Assembly: GCA_963575745.1 (NCBI GenBank)
Contig: CAUYUJ010004334.1
Coordinates: 1-64,000, forward strand
Direction: 5' to 3'
DNA length: 64,000 bases
Source: Prorocentrum cordatum
Lineage: Eukaryota; Sar; Dinophyceae; Prorocentrales; Prorocentraceae
This document shows, one piece after another, positions 22,160-32,480 of the stretch. The notes under the pieces were generated by a model. The model was not told the DNA's origin and made no database searches. It saw nothing but the letters and a program-made list of their open reading frames with translations. Both the position numbers and the translations under genes were made by a program. How positions within the stretch are numbered: position 1 is the stretch's first letter; every line of letters starts with the position of its first letter.

Positions 22160-22380
22160 CGGGGGAGGAGGAGGAGGAGGAGGAGGAGGAGGAGGAGGAG
22201 GAGGAGGAGGAGGAGGAGGACAGGAGGAGGAGGAGGATGCCGAGTCAGCCCGAGGGGGGCGTCGTCTGGGCCAGCGTGGGCGTTTGGTTTCGGCGGCGAG
22301 CAAGGGAGGGGAATGGAGACTCCCTCCTCCTCCTCCTCCTCTTCCTCCTCCTCCTCCTCCTCCTCCTCCTCCTCCTAGCC
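22160..22380. repeat. GGA tract followed by TCC tract
   Basis: GGA repeats at 22160-22238 and TCC repeats at 22321-22377 enclose about 80 bases. The two tracts are complementary and could pair. They immediately precede the plus-strand LINE. Confidence 0.95.
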
Positions 22381-22542
22381 GCCACCGCGAGTTCAACCAG
22401 CGCCGCCGGCCCGCAGGCAATGCTGGAGGGCTTGGGGAGGGGCGCCTCCGTCCCCTACACCACCAGGGGCGCAGGGAAGGGGGGTCGGGGTAGAGCTGCA
22501 CATCATTTCCCCCGCACTCTCATCATTCCTATTACTGTACTT

Positions 22543-24156
22543 ATGCGTATCTGCACGTTTAATCCTCTCGCAAGCAACTACACGGACCGCCTAGACGACA
22601 TATCGGCAGAGCTGCAGCCCTGGGGCATTATCTTGCTAAACGGTACACAAAAGAAGGCACTCAGCGACCGAGCGACAGAAAGACAAGTACACCTTCGGCA
22701 TTGGAGCATACAGTTTGGATACAAGAAAGGAAGACTTGTCAATTCCAGCTGCGGCACTTGCATCTTCCTCACGCATAAAATTCGAAGAGAAGCATTACAT
22801 AGCGTCTTTCTTCCACCCTCAGGCCTCCAAGGGAGAGTTGCAGGTATTCGGATACAAGATAAGAATATGGACTTCTCGATGTTTAACGTATACTTCGCTG
22901 CTATACATGACAAGAAGCACATCGAGATCGCGAAGAAAATAACAGAGTGGATTGAGGAGCAGATCGGCCGACTACCGACACGCACTACAATTGTGATCGC
23001 TGGAGATATCAACTCGGACGTAGGCTTGCACAGGGATGGCGACGGCATAGTGACAGTAGACAGAGGCAGACACTTTGGAGGTATAGCGCCTGGCCTTGAG
23101 AATTCAAATGGGAAGTACTTTCGAGGGCTATGCACTAGGAACGAGCTGGTCATATGCGACACATTCTTCCCGACAGGGCCAACTTTTTACGGACCCAAAG
23201 GCGGGAGCAGCAGGATCGACCACATCGCTATTACGGCAGGGACACGACCTTTTATCAAGAATTGCTCCTGCCTCCATGGTCCAGCTAAGCGCCTCCAAAG
23301 CATTAAAGCACGCGGGCACCGCGATCATCTACCACTAGGACTAGAAACTACCGTCACCATCTATCATCATTTGAAGCCTGTCAGGGAAGAGAAGGTGGAT
23401 AGAGATGGGCTCATGAAGTGCTTGCGGAAGGGATGGAAGAGGGGGGAGTTGTACGCAGAGATCGACAGGAGGCTGCAGGAGAAGGAGGAAGAGTGGAAAA
23501 CAGCGTTGCAACAAACATGGCCAGATGACGCTTGGAAAATATTCGTTGATGCTGTAGGGGGTGCACTAAAGAAGGTCTTTCCAGAATCTGAAATAAGGAC
23601 GGACGAGCTTACTGCGGCAGCAAAGGCGGAGAGAATGCGCCTACTTCAGCTCCGACGAGAACGCAGAGAAGGCCTGAGACCAGAGATTGACGAGAGCGAG
23701 GTCGAGTCCATTAAGAAGCAGCTACAAGAGTGGTCGGCCGCATTAAAAATGATCAGAAAAACAGAACTTGAGCGAAGGCGCGAAGAAATCGTGCAGGAGA
23801 TTTGGGAGGCGTATGAGTCCAGAAACTTCGCACTCATGCACCGTCTCCGTGCGAAGTACCAAAACAACGGACGGGGCCCAAAGACAATATTTTATTTTTC
23901 GCCGCAGCGTTTCTGGGATGAGCAAATGTGGCACGAGGAAATGGGAAAGACAGGTCGAAGAAGGAGGCATGTCTTGTACAAAGCTCGACCTGCAGCAAAA
24001 CTGGGAAGCATATCAAGCATCACATGTTGGAGAAGAGCTTCTACCAGACGACGAGGATATAAAGTATTTGGCACAACAAGACAAAAAGGCCATGAACAAA
24101 TACCTCGCCAAAGCAAAGAAGAGACGCGCCTACCCCCCCTGGGGGCCACCGGTTGA
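22543..24156 (+). CDS. LINE endonuclease ORF (EEP fold)
   Basis: Apurinic-like endonuclease that would nick the target to prime reverse transcription. I start at ATG 22543 (MRICTFN), because the open frame upstream runs through GGA/TCC repeats. Motifs: FN at residues 6-7, IAGDINSD with Asp155 and Asn157, SSRIDH with Asp226-His227, and RGHRDH with Asp261-His262. The usual Glu of the L-Q-E-T motif is not seen; the aligned place reads LNGTQ (about 32-36). A charged helical segment follows, with many Lys/Glu/Arg (about 290-430), likely coiled coil. Protein-like sequence in this frame fades near 23955 and continues in the next frame, so the last 65 codons are probably not native. Confidence 0.75.
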   Translation: MRICTFNPLASNYTDRLDDISAELQPWGIILLNGTQKKALSDRATERQVHLRHWSIQFGYKKGRLVNSSCGTCIFLTHKIRREALHSVFLPPSGLQGRVAGIRIQDKNMDFSMFNVYFAAIHDKKHIEIAKKITEWIEEQIGRLPTRTTIVIAGDINSDVGLHRDGDGIVTVDRGRHFGGIAPGLENSNGKYFRGLCTRNELVICDTFFPTGPTFYGPKGGSSRIDHIAITAGTRPFIKNCSCLHGPAKRLQSIKARGHRDHLPLGLETTVTIYHHLKPVREEKVDRDGLMKCLRKGWKRGELYAEIDRRLQEKEEEWKTALQQTWPDDAWKIFVDAVGGALKKVFPESEIRTDELTAAAKAERMRLLQLRRERREGLRPEIDESEVESIKKQLQEWSAALKMIRKTELERRREEIVQEIWEAYESRNFALMHRLRAKYQNNGRGPKTIFYFSPQRFWDEQMWHEEMGKTGRRRRHVLYKARPAAKLGSISSITCWRRASTRRRGYKVFGTTRQKGHEQIPRQSKEETRLPPLGATG

Positions 24157-25357
24157 GGCCTCGCCCCTTGTCCTCGACACAAACATTAACATGCGCAGCC
24201 CGCAGAGAGAGAGCGAGAGATGGGAGAGGAGGAAGATCAGGGCGGCGGAACGGGAGGAGGACGAGGAGGAGCTAGCAAAGTTCACCACATTGCAAAAGTA
24301 CAAAGTTGGCCGCATGCTACTTGAGAGAATGGGCTGGAGCCAAGGCGAAACGGTTGGAAAGAGGCAGAGAGTAGAGTCACTTCGAGAGCCAGCCGAGATC
24401 ATAGAGCCAGCCTGGACAAGCCACGGGACTACGAGGGCAGGAGCGGGGGCGAGTCCGAACTTCTCAGAGAAAAAGTTATTCGAGATCAAGTTGGACGAAC
24501 CACTAGTGCATATCAGAAGGACCCAAGAAATGCCCCTAGATACTAACAGGTCCTTGGCTTTCGACGCATCGAAGGGGAACGGCAAAGCAGGGATAGCAGG
24601 GGAGAGGGTCATGCACACTTTTTGCAGCTTAGGGATGGGGTGGCATTACGGTATTCATCTACGTGCTCCTTTCCAACCGCGCCCACATTGGGCGCAAGGT
24701 GGACTACCTGCGCGTTCTCGAGAGAACGCATTGTTGTGCCTGCTGGGAAGCAAGTGGAGAGCGGAGGAGGGAGGGGTGTCGATCGTCGTGAGCAATTACG
24801 ATTGTACTAACGCTTTCGCGGCGACCGACAGGAGGCTGCTTACCGAGGTTGTTGCGAATCAGGCATGGGGGCATGACAAGCATTTTGCAGTAGGAGCGGT
24901 CGTCCATCAGTCGATGTCGATCAGAGCGAGGGACGGCCTAGCACATCTACAGAGTCACACAGGTTCGCAGATGGGGTTTACTCTGGCACCCAGGGATTTT
25001 AATGATGCGTACAATGAGCACATAGAGCAGTGGGAAGAGGGAGAGCACGAGCACGGTCATCACGAACTCCTAGAAACAAAACATCCGCTGACGGACAAGT
25101 ACTACAACTTATCGTTAAACACGTTCATGGACGACGTTACCAAGATACATGTTATCACCGAAGGAAGCAGTGCTGAAGAGATTACCACGTTCGTTAACGA
25201 GTCGACCGAACGATTAGAGAATACAATAGCTAAGGGTGGATGGTCACTAAATGCTGGGAAGACTAATCACTTGATAAATCTTCGCGGGGAGGGCAGTTAC
25301 CAGGCGACCCGACGATTGAGACGATCAAAACATTTAAAAAGGGTCTGCCTGTCGTGA
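23955..25357 (+). CDS. LINE reverse transcriptase with G-patch-like segment
   Basis: This continues the element in frame +2. After QNWEAYQASH and a Lys-rich stretch comes PPWGPPVEASPLVLD, a Glu/Arg-rich helix, then VGRMLLERMGWSQGETVG (about 24304-24357), which fits the G-patch pattern of a glycine, an amphipathic helix, M-G-W-x-x-G-x-x-x-G. RT sequence follows: SLAFDASKGNGKAG, then RSRENALL, motif A NYDCTNAFAATDR (catalytic Asp codon at 24800) and motif C TFMDDV (Asp codons 25130-25135), then GGWSLNAGKTNHL. Both catalytic motifs are intact. The frame ends at 25357, before the thumb. The start is uncertain because the link to the endonuclease frame needs a frameshift near 23955. Confidence 0.75.
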
Positions 25358-26064
25358 AGTACGCGTACTAGGCCCGCGCATCCCAGCAGAGCAGGGACTA
25401 CTCGGTGAAATTTCCAGACGTTGTTCAGCAGCGAAGATGGCATGGCGTCAGTGCGGAGCTTTTTGGAAGGCACGTACGAGGAGAGCAGTAAAACAAAACT
25501 CATGTTTGAGGCCTTCGTTATAGGAGCAGCGCTGAGTGGCTTGAACGTGTTCGTATTAAACAAGACCCACACCGACATTATCGATTCCACGTTAGCTAAG
25601 TTATTGCGTAGCCTAGCAGAAGGTAAGCTAAGCTGGAAAATGAAGATGGTGAAACAAGATGTAGCAGCACGAAGGAGGTTTTTAAGTACTGGCAGTTCAG
25701 TGACTCGGCTACTACGCTAAGAATTAGAAGGCTACGCATGTACCAGACCTGGGCAAAAAACCCTGTTGAACACTGTGGAGCACTCTCTGCTGTCTTTGGA
25801 GATTCGCGACTGGATGAGTTACAAAAAAAACCTAGGCTTACCCCAGCAAAGTTCGTGTGGCCGCAGGAGAGCAGTGAGAAGTCGACGCCCTGGGCAGTCC
25901 AGTATCGAGAAGACATGGACAGGCTGGCCGAAGTCGACGAGAGCATGCGCGCGTGGTACATGAACAGGAAAAGCGATCTAGACATCTTCATACCTGGCAC
26001 AGAAGCACACGATAGATGGCCACTTGCTGACCCCATGTTCAAGGAGGAAAGAAAAACACTGTAA
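25358..26064 (+). pseudogene. LINE RT thumb and linker, several frameshifts
   Basis: Protein-like sequence moves between frames: ISRRCSAAKMAWRQCG (about 25405-25455), then KLMFEAFVIGAALSGL (about 25495-25545, in the frame that ends at 25720), then NPVEHCGALSAVFGDS and WAVQYREDMDRLAEVD (frame ending at 26064). The first two pieces look like the post-palm region that follows motif C in this RT type. The rest is acidic and Lys/Asp-rich with no known motif. The repeated frame changes indicate a decayed copy. Confidence 0.55.
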
Positions 26065-26075
26065 GCATAGGACCT

Positions 26076-26636
26076 AAGCAAGAAGAGGAGGAGGAGATCA
26101 ACGAGGAGGTCACCCTGGAGGAGCTCGAGAAACCTTTTTGGCGCGACTATCAGGAGGATGGAGGATGCATTTGTGGAAAGAGGTTTGCTAGCATGAAAGC
26201 TTTAAAAGGGCACCTTCGGGAAGCACACAACCACACAGAAGTATTATCAAACATTGCCATCACTAACCAGTGCCCGCGGTGCCTCTCATGTTTCGCATCA
26301 AGGCGAATTGCATTGGACCACTGTGTACGATCTTGCTCGCACGGGATTTGCCATCGAGACAAGTCCAGATGGGCGCATGAAGTTATCCCCCCAGAGTCTC
26401 TGGTCTGTAGCATTTGTGATCAAGAATTCCCCGATCTTGGCTGCTTCCAAGCTCGCGCCAGATTTCACCACGTCGGACCGGGCCACGTTCGAGGACAGAG
26501 CGATGTCTGGAGCGGCATCGAGCTGGAAGGTCCAAAAAAGAAACGCCGGCGAGGCGCCAGCCGAGAGAGAAAAAAAAAACAGGCAAAGGCGCGAAAGGCA
26601 AGGGCAACAAGGAGGACGACCTCGTCCAGGCGGTGA
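26076..26636 (+). CDS. LINE C2H2 zinc-finger region
   Basis: An acidic lead (EEEEEINEEVTLEELEKPFW) is followed by three finger-like units. The first is CICGKRFASMKALKGHLREA plus His, a good C2H2 finger with C-x-C spacing (first Cys codon at 26166). The second is CPRCLSCFASRRIALDHC with a later Cys. The third is CSICDQEFPDLGCFQARARF plus His. A basic segment KKKRRRGASRERKKKQ follows, like a nuclear-localisation or nucleic-acid-binding tail. Only codons after ATG 26193 have an in-frame Met, but the frame is open and protein-like from about 26076. These fingers are expected to bind element RNA or target DNA. There is no own promoter; it is part of the polyprotein. Confidence 0.65.
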   Translation, partial: KQEEEEEINEEVTLEELEKPFWRDYQEDGGCICGKRFASMKALKGHLREAHNHTEVLSNIAITNQCPRCLSCFASRRIALDHCVRSCSHGICHRDKSRWAHEVIPPESLVCSICDQEFPDLGCFQARARFHHVGPGHVRGQSDVWSGIELEGPKKKRRRGASRERKKKQAKARKARATRRTTSSRR

Positions 26637-27259
26637 TGGCGCTCCAGAAGCTATGCCTGAGGACGGCGGCCGAGGGCCGCGACCTGATCAATATCGTCGG
26701 GGAGTTCTGGCTCGTGCCCTCGGATCACGCTATCATCAAGACCGCCAAGGAGACGGGCGCAGACTGCGCCAGTCGGGTCAAAACGATCGGAAAAGGCCAC
26801 GGCCTCGGGCCCCCCTACTTGCACGTCGCCTCGGAGGTGCTGAGCACGACGCGGGACATCCTCGACCCAAACGTTCCCGGGGAGCAGGGGGCCAAGATCA
26901 TCGTCGGCGCGTGGACGACGATGGCGGACAACGTGGACTACGGCCGAGCCTTCGTGAGCGAGACCATCAGGATGTTCAGGGTGAGCGACGCGTACAGGAA
27001 GGGCGACGAGATGGAGGGGCCCGATCACAAGGGCAAGCTGATGTTCGCCTTGGCACCGCACTTCGACCTGATGACGGCCCTCAATATGGAGAAAAAGACG
27101 ATTGTCCCGCCCACGAAAGAGTTCCACGCCGAGAAGCTGATGCAGGCCATGGGGGTGGCGTTGTGCAAAGCGGGAGGGACGAAACCGATAGGCAGCGGGC
27201 CGAAACCAGAGCTGGACCGAGTTGTCGAGCGTCAGCTGAAGGCGCTGCAGAAGAAGTGA
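26570..27259 (+). CDS. LINE C-terminal domain of unknown function
   Basis: From the A-rich stretch at 26570 the coding frame shifts and reads KGAKGKGNKEDDL and then a well-formed globular-looking protein: MALQKLCLRTAAEGRDLINI, FWLVPSDHAIIKTAKE, GKGHGLGPPYLHVASEVL, VSETIRMFRVSDAYRKG, KLMFALAPHFDL. It ends QLKALQKK with TGA at 27257. I do not recognise a named family. Codon use is more GC-rich than in the RT part. The join to the finger region needs a frameshift at the A9 run near 26570. After the TGA another frame continues (VSTAVEQLRAEPIARFA to 27438), so the native end may lie there. Confidence 0.55.
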   Translation, partial: KKKTGKGAKGKGNKEDDLVQAVMALQKLCLRTAAEGRDLINIVGEFWLVPSDHAIIKTAKETGADCASRVKTIGKGHGLGPPYLHVASEVLSTTRDILDPNVPGEQGAKIIVGAWTTMADNVDYGRAFVSETIRMFRVSDAYRKGDEMEGPDHKGKLMFALAPHFDLMTALNMEKKTIVPPTKEFHAEKLMQAMGVALCKAGGTKPIGSGPKPELDRVVERQLKALQKK

Positions 27260-27439
27260 GCACAGCTGTAGAGCAGTTGAGAGCAGAGCCAATCGCAAGA
27301 TTTGCAACGGATCCTGCAGCCATGACGAGGCTGAGGAAGATGGCGACCGAGGGGTCGTCACATGCGGCGCGAATGCTTAGCGAAGCGCAGAGTTTTAGAC
27401 GCAGGCTCAACGAAGCGTTGAGAGCAGAAAATAGGTAAT

Positions 27440-28395
27440 GCAGTTTCGGCAGAGAGTCTATTTTAGAGAGGGTCCCCCGACCCAGCGGAGGTGGCGCGCA
27501 GCCACCGAGCGGCAGCCGCTGCCGCCACCCTGTCCCTCCTCCCTCTCCCCTCCTCGGTGGCTCGGTAGGGGTCCTGTCTCCGTGGGTTTTTGCTGCTTTT
27601 TGGCTGCCATTCCACAGGCCCCCCACCGATCCCATCGTTCACCGAATGTTTGCCCCACCCTGTCGCCAGGCGACCGTTTAGATTGCCACGAGTGCGTGCC
27701 GGGCGACTGTTTCAAGTTGCCACAATCCTGGCTCATTCCCAGGTTCTGCGGCGCCCGCCGCTGCTGCAGGATCAGAGTGCCTCTCCCCTCCCCCTCCTCT
27801 CTCTCGAGGTGCCAGAGGGCCGCAACCCTCCCAAGGAGCTCGTGACAACCCGCCGTAGGGATGGCATGGGGCCCGAGGGGGGGACGGGGGCACTCTGCAA
27901 CGAATGCGGGTGCCTTCCCGCTCGTAGGAGCACCCTCTCCGCCCACAGGGGCAAGAGGGACGCTCCGAGCACGCGCCCACGCTCCAGACGCATGGTGTAA
28001 AGGACGTGCGAGACACCCACGCAGGGGTGCGGCACTCGCTGCAAGAGAGACGCATCAGACACCCCCAAGCGCAGAGCCAGCCAGCCAGCCTCCTCCTCCT
28101 GCTCCTCCTCCTCCTCCTCCTCCTCCTCCTCCTCGAGAAGGCCTTCTCAGAAGGCGGCGGGACTTTTCGGAAGCCCTCCGACCTTCCGAGAGGTTTTTTC
28201 TCTGCGTATCCGGGGAAAGCTTCGAGGACTCCTCAGGAGGCCCGGGGACTTCCGAGCCCTCTGAGAAGGCCCGCCCCTTATGGTTCCCCCCCCCCCTGGG
28301 GGTCGCCGCCGATGACTCGCGCCTCCTGATGGGAGTGGGTCCGAGAAGAGTAGTTCTGGCACTGGCTGGCATTCGAAGAAGACCAGCATGAGCAT
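27440..28395. other. no gene; TCC tract and palindromic TTCTGAGAAGG words
   Basis: TCC repeats occupy 28083-28133. GAGAAGGCCTTCTC (about 28134-28147) is a perfect palindrome, and CTCTGAGAAGGCC and similar words recur as at 21440, 43.0-43.3 and 55.85 kb. No coding region is supported. Confidence 0.5.
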
Positions 28396-28550
28396 GAATT
28401 CTGGGAGGTCCGCACGGAGTTCCCGCATTTGCCCTGGACCGTGCTGGCGGCACCTCCAGCGCCGCCCCTGGCGTGCTCCGTGCGCCAGGGAGGGGGGCCC
28501 GGTGCCGATCCGAGAATCCGCGCGGTCCTCCAAAGTTTGCGTGTCTGCAG
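28396..28550. repeat. inverted-repeat element with a relative at 55.5 kb
   Basis: TGGGAGGTCCGCACGGAGTTC (about 28406) is matched in inverse by GAGAATCCGCGCGGTCCTCC (about 28511). The right half (GGGGGGCCCGGTGCCGATCC, CCGCGCGG, CCTCCAAAGTTTG) resembles 55545-55602 (GGGGGGCCCCATTGCCGATC, CCGCGCGGACCTCC). Confidence 0.55.
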
Positions 28551-28559
28551 GTTGTTATT

Positions 28560-29555
28560 CTTAAATTGTTGGCCATTGTCATGGAAGCTCCCAGGGCCCT
28601 TCAAAAACCCTAGTCGGGATCGTCGGGAAACGACTCGTGATGAAACGCGGGTTTGGGGGGGAAGCCCCAGGGGGATCCTTTTGGACCGCTCGGGTACGCT
28701 ATGTGCAGTGGCCGCCTCGCCCGATACATCCTCGGGACCTGCTCGCCTCCATGGATCCCGACTGATCTCTGCCTGAGGTCGTTTTCTCCTGATGTTAATT
28801 CTTCTTCGTGCCGCCGTCTTTTCTAACATCCCTGGAGGAGCAATTCGATCCGTTCTTCGTAGTCGGCACGACCGTTACTGTCAAACGAACATGCCGCGCA
28901 TGCGTGCGCCGTCCTCGTCGGGTGATCCAGTTGCGCTGCCTCCCGATGCCGCCTCTGGGCTCGGGCGGGCGCCGAGGGTGGGGAGGGAGCACGGGGGGCT
29001 GTTTGGAGGCGTTCTGTCTATCGCTTTCTCTCTAGTTCTCTTTCCCTCTCTTTCGATTCGTGTCCATTTTCTTGCGATGCGTGTTTACTACCTTTTGAGG
29101 TGTTTATGGGTCTGGTGCCTGCCACATTCCAACTTGAAGCTGACTCATTAGAATATGTTGGCACGCTCAGTTCGAATCGGAACCACACCGAAGCTCAATG
29201 CGATTCCTCTGCATTTGGAAGTCTGCCCCAATCCTGTTGGCTTCTCGTTAGAGCTCTACTAGCATCCAAGTGGACTCCTCTGGATCCGTGAGTGCCCCAT
29301 TTCCGTTGGAATCCGATTGCGATCCCGGTTGGACCCTTCGTGATTTGAGGTCTGTTGCGTGCCCACTCGGATCCGACTAGATTTCAATTGCGGTTTGGTG
29401 CAGTTGGGATTTGTTCTATTCTTGATGGTGCCTTGCCAAACCCCAACTGGATAGAATATTTGGGCGGTTGTTCCCTGTTGTAAGGCGGACGCGAGAACAT
29501 TACGAAGCAACGCAAAGCGCGATGTGTTTAGTGCAACACAGATGTACAAGTACGA
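28560..29555. other. no supportable feature
   Basis: Mixed, less GC-rich sequence with recurring short words such as ATCCGATT, TTGGAATCC and GTTGGGATT at 29170-29420. No coding or RNA signal is seen. Confidence 0.4.
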
Positions 29556-29559
29556 AGCG

Positions 29560-29850
29560 GTACAGGTCGCAGTGGTAGGGGTGATGAAGTTGGAGTTCTT
29601 GATGACGGTTGTCGCGGCTCACGTGACGACGATGATGGTTGTTGTGTTCCATCGGGCGGTGATGATGATAATGACAACCTCATTGGTTGCCCAGACTGTG
29701 GCGACGATCTCGACGATGATCGCGATCATGACCATGGCACTGGCGGGGAAGAGCGGTTGCGGATGGTGGACCTCCCAGGTGGTCACGAAAGTAGCGACAT
29801 TTGTGCGGTTGGATGCGCCAGTTGCACCAAGGGATGGGAGTTAGGAGGCA
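29560..29850 (+). CDS. possible Asp/Cys-rich coding remnant
   Basis: I do not recognise this. One frame reads EVGVLDDGCRGSRDDDD, then GGDDDNDNLIGCPDCGDDL, DDDRDHDHG, and finally SSDICAVGCASCTKGWEL. Two Cys pairs (CPDC and CAVGCASC) spaced about 40 residues apart could bind zinc, but the Asp runs may simply reflect GAT-type repeats. A hydrophobic alternative frame overlaps it. There is no start, no neighbour context and no homologue in this window. Confidence 0.2.
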
Positions 29851-29876
29851 GGGACGAAGAAGAAAGCATGAGGGAG

Positions 29877-30965
29877 GCCAGGAGGAGGCGGGAGGAGACG
29901 ACGGGGGGGGGGGTGGAAGGAGGAAGGAGGGAGGAGGAGGAGGAAGGAGGAGGAGGAGGAGGAGGCGACAGAGCTCGATTCAAACGAGGACCCGGTACGC
30001 AGGAGGGCTGGGAGCAGTCCGACGCGAGTGGGGACACTGCAGGGTCCATGCCGATTCGACCGATCTTTTCTCGATTGGATACGTCTGCTTCGGCAACGGC
30101 GCGGTCCCGCTCGATCCCGGCGTCCCGACGACCAGCTGCCTCCCGATCTTGCACGGCACCGCTGCCCACCCTCGCACGGCCGATCCGATCCGATCCCGAC
30201 TCCGCCCTGCCTCCTCGCCGGCCTCGTCGTCGTCGGCCGCAGCCCCCTCCGCGCCGAGCCTCGCCAGCGCTCGTCGCCCTCGCCCGCCCGGCCGCCTCGT
30301 CGTCGCCCGCCTCCCCGTCCTCGGCGGCCCGCGGCCTCGCCCGCCCGGCCGCCTTGGGGGCCGTCGGTCCTCGCGCCGGGCGCGGGCCGCGGCCCCCGCG
30401 CGCGGGGCGTCGGGCGGGCCCGCCCCGCCGGCGCTAGGAGACCTTCGAGGCACGGATGGGCCTGCTCAGCGCCAGCCTGGCGCGGCAGCAGGCGCGCTCC
30501 GCGGGGCCTCGCGCCGCCCCGGGCGGGCCGCCGCCTCCGCCCAGCGCCTCCGCTCCCCAGCTCGCTCCTCCTCCGTCCTCCCTCCGCTGCCCCCTCCTCC
30601 TGCTCTTCCTCGCTCCTCCTCCTCCCTCCTTCCTCCGCCTCCTCCTCGTCGTCCTCCTCGTCGTCCTCCTTCCCCTCCTCTTTCTCCTCCACGACGACGA
30701 CGGCGGCGACGACGACGGCGAGCCCCCCCCCCTCCGAGGCGACAACCCGCGGGACCGGCCTCAGGCGGTCGTCCGGCGCCGGGGTGATGGGCGGCATGTT
30801 CAGCGGCGACTTTGGCGGCGGGCTCGGCCGCGGGGGGGAGGAGGTGGGGAGGAGGAGGAGGAGGAGGAGGAGGAGGAGGAGGAGGAGGAGGAGGAGGAGG
30901 ATTTTCCCCGGAAGCCGACGAGGCAGAACAGGAGGAGGAGGAGGAGGAGGAGGAGAAGGAGGATC
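29877..30965. repeat. low-complexity block: GGA, GC-rich, TCC, GGA
   Basis: GGA repeats at 29877-29963 and 30838-30900 plus 30930-30960 flank a very GC-rich segment and a TCC/CGTC-rich segment (30585-30720). The complementary tracts could pair across the block. The many Arg/Pro/Ala-rich frames are artefacts. Confidence 0.85.
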
Positions 30966-30967
30966 GG

Positions 30968-31183
30968 GGGCAACGATGCGGGGGGATAATCAAGCATAGG
31001 GGGGATGCGTCGACCTTCGATCGCCCATTGATCGCCGATAGGTGCCCGATAGCCCCAACCTGCACAGGAAGGTGCGGTTTCACTATCCGGGGCTTATCGC
31101 CCTGTCGCCGATCTATCGGCGATGTATCGCCGCTTCCAGGTCGATGCATCCCCCCTTATGCCAGTCCCTCCCTATCGTTGCCC
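30968..31183. mobile_element. TIR family 2, copy 1 (216 bp)
   Basis: It begins GGGCAACGATGCGGGGGGAT and ends, in inverse, GGGCAACGATAGGGAGGGAC. Pairing continues about 45 bases inward through GCATAGGGGGGATGC. The interior holds TCGCCGATCTATCGGCGATG, itself a hairpin, and CCCCAACCTGC. The second copy is at 50075-50281. It sits between two GGA tracts. Non-coding. Confidence 0.88.
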
Positions 31184-31184
31184 C

Positions 31185-31289
31185 TCAGAGGAGGAGGAGG
31201 AGGAGGAGGAGGAGGAGGTGGAGGAGGAGGTGGAGGAGGAGGAGGAGGAGGAGGAGGAGGAGAGGGAGGATATTGAGCTGGAAAAGGAG

Positions 31290-31324
<35 letters not shown>

Positions 31325-31530
31325 TGATGAGGAGGAGGAGGACGACGGAGGAGGAGGAGGAAGAATGAGACAGTACGAATAATACTAATACTAATAAGGT
31401 TATGAAAACATACGAAGAATAATCAAATGAAACCTGATACTCAGAATAATAATAATAAACATCGGAATAATAATGACAATAAGAAAACGAATAACAAAAA
31501 TACTAATACTAAGAAGAAGGAACGGAGGAG
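31185..31530. repeat. GGA/GAC tract then AT-rich simple sequence
   Basis: GGA and GACGAG repeats to about 31365, then an AAT/ACTAAT-rich segment at 31375-31530, unusually AT-rich for this window. Confidence 0.85.
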
Positions 31531-31559
31531 GAGGGTTCTGCTGAGTTGCTCAGGGTCCA

Positions 31560-32480
31560 ATGTGCTGGCTGGCCAGAGTGAATCCATGTGAGCCACCAGC
31601 ATGTGCGCTCTCATCGTGCAGTTTTTGTTGGTGCCGCGACTGCGGCACCACGGCAACGATTTCCTTGAAGCAGCTCGGCAAGGATTGCACCCGCAAGACC
31701 ACCTGCTGGGGCAGAAGGGTTCTTGACTTGCTTAAGGCAGGAAGGCTTCCAAGGGATATTGGGGCTTGGCCAGGACCCGAGCCCCAGCGTTGCGCCCGAG
31801 GTCGGGTGCACGAGGTTGGTCCGACGAGATTTGTGAGGGGCGCGCGCCTGCAGGGTGCTGCGCGGGCACGAATCGCAGGTCGGCCGACGGGCCCCGCGGC
31901 GCCGCGACACGCGCGACGCGCGACGCATGTAGCCCGACCGCAGGGCGCGCCGCCCGCGCTCGGTGGGTGGTGCTGCTGCGTTGTCACGCGCGGGCCTGCC
32001 GCGGGCGCTTGCGCGGGCGCGCCGCGGGGATCGCGCCGTGGCGGGTCGCAGCGCGAGCTGGCGCCGTCTGCTTCGCAGGTTTCGCATTATTGCTTCGCGT
32101 CGCGCTCGCGGGGCGCTCGCCCGCCCCACGGCCGCGGCGCGGGCCCGACGGCCGTTATGCCCCACCCGCCCGCTCCTGGGTGCGAGGCTGCCTCGGTCGG
32201 CGGCGGGCCGATTCCGCCTCGCCCGCCCTTGGGGTTCAGCGCCCAGGCTGGCCTGGTCGGGGACAGCGTGCGTCGCTGCCTGCGCCCCCCCGCGCGGGGT
32301 GCTAGCGGGGCGGCGGCCCTGGCTCGGTCGCTGCGCCCATGGTCGGGGCGTTGCGCCCGAGGTCGGGCGCGCGAGGTTGGTCCGCCCAGATGTGTGTGAT
32401 TGGGGGAGCTGTCAGTGCGAAGGCCTTACGGCCGTTGCCGCCGACCCTGGAAACGACGTGGATGAAAACGAGAGGGGGGC
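31560..32480. repeat. GC-rich stretch with direct repeat GCGTTGCGCCCGAGGTCGGG
   Basis: GCGTTGCGCCCGAGGTCGGG followed by a GAGGTTGGTCCG match occurs at 31787 and 32348. The segment 32410-32465 (AGTGCGAAGGCCTTACGG, GCCGCCGACCCTGG) resembles 16076-16125. No coding region is supported. Confidence 0.6.

Larger units (their letters stand above)
22543..27438 (+). mobile_element. LINE of the EN-RT-C2H2 type, frameshifted copy
   Basis: This is one non-LTR retrotransposon copy on the plus strand. In order it holds an endonuclease/exonuclease/phosphatase domain, an RT with G-patch-like insertion, a thumb/linker with several frame changes, C2H2-type fingers, a Lys-rich stretch and a further C-terminal domain. 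The parts lie in different frames, so the copy is decayed or carries sequencing indels. No spliced leader, terminal duplication or clear A tail is visible, so its true ends are not known. It differs from the 16-21 kb and 33-39 kb LINEs in lacking RNase H and having C2H2 fingers. Confidence 0.75.
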
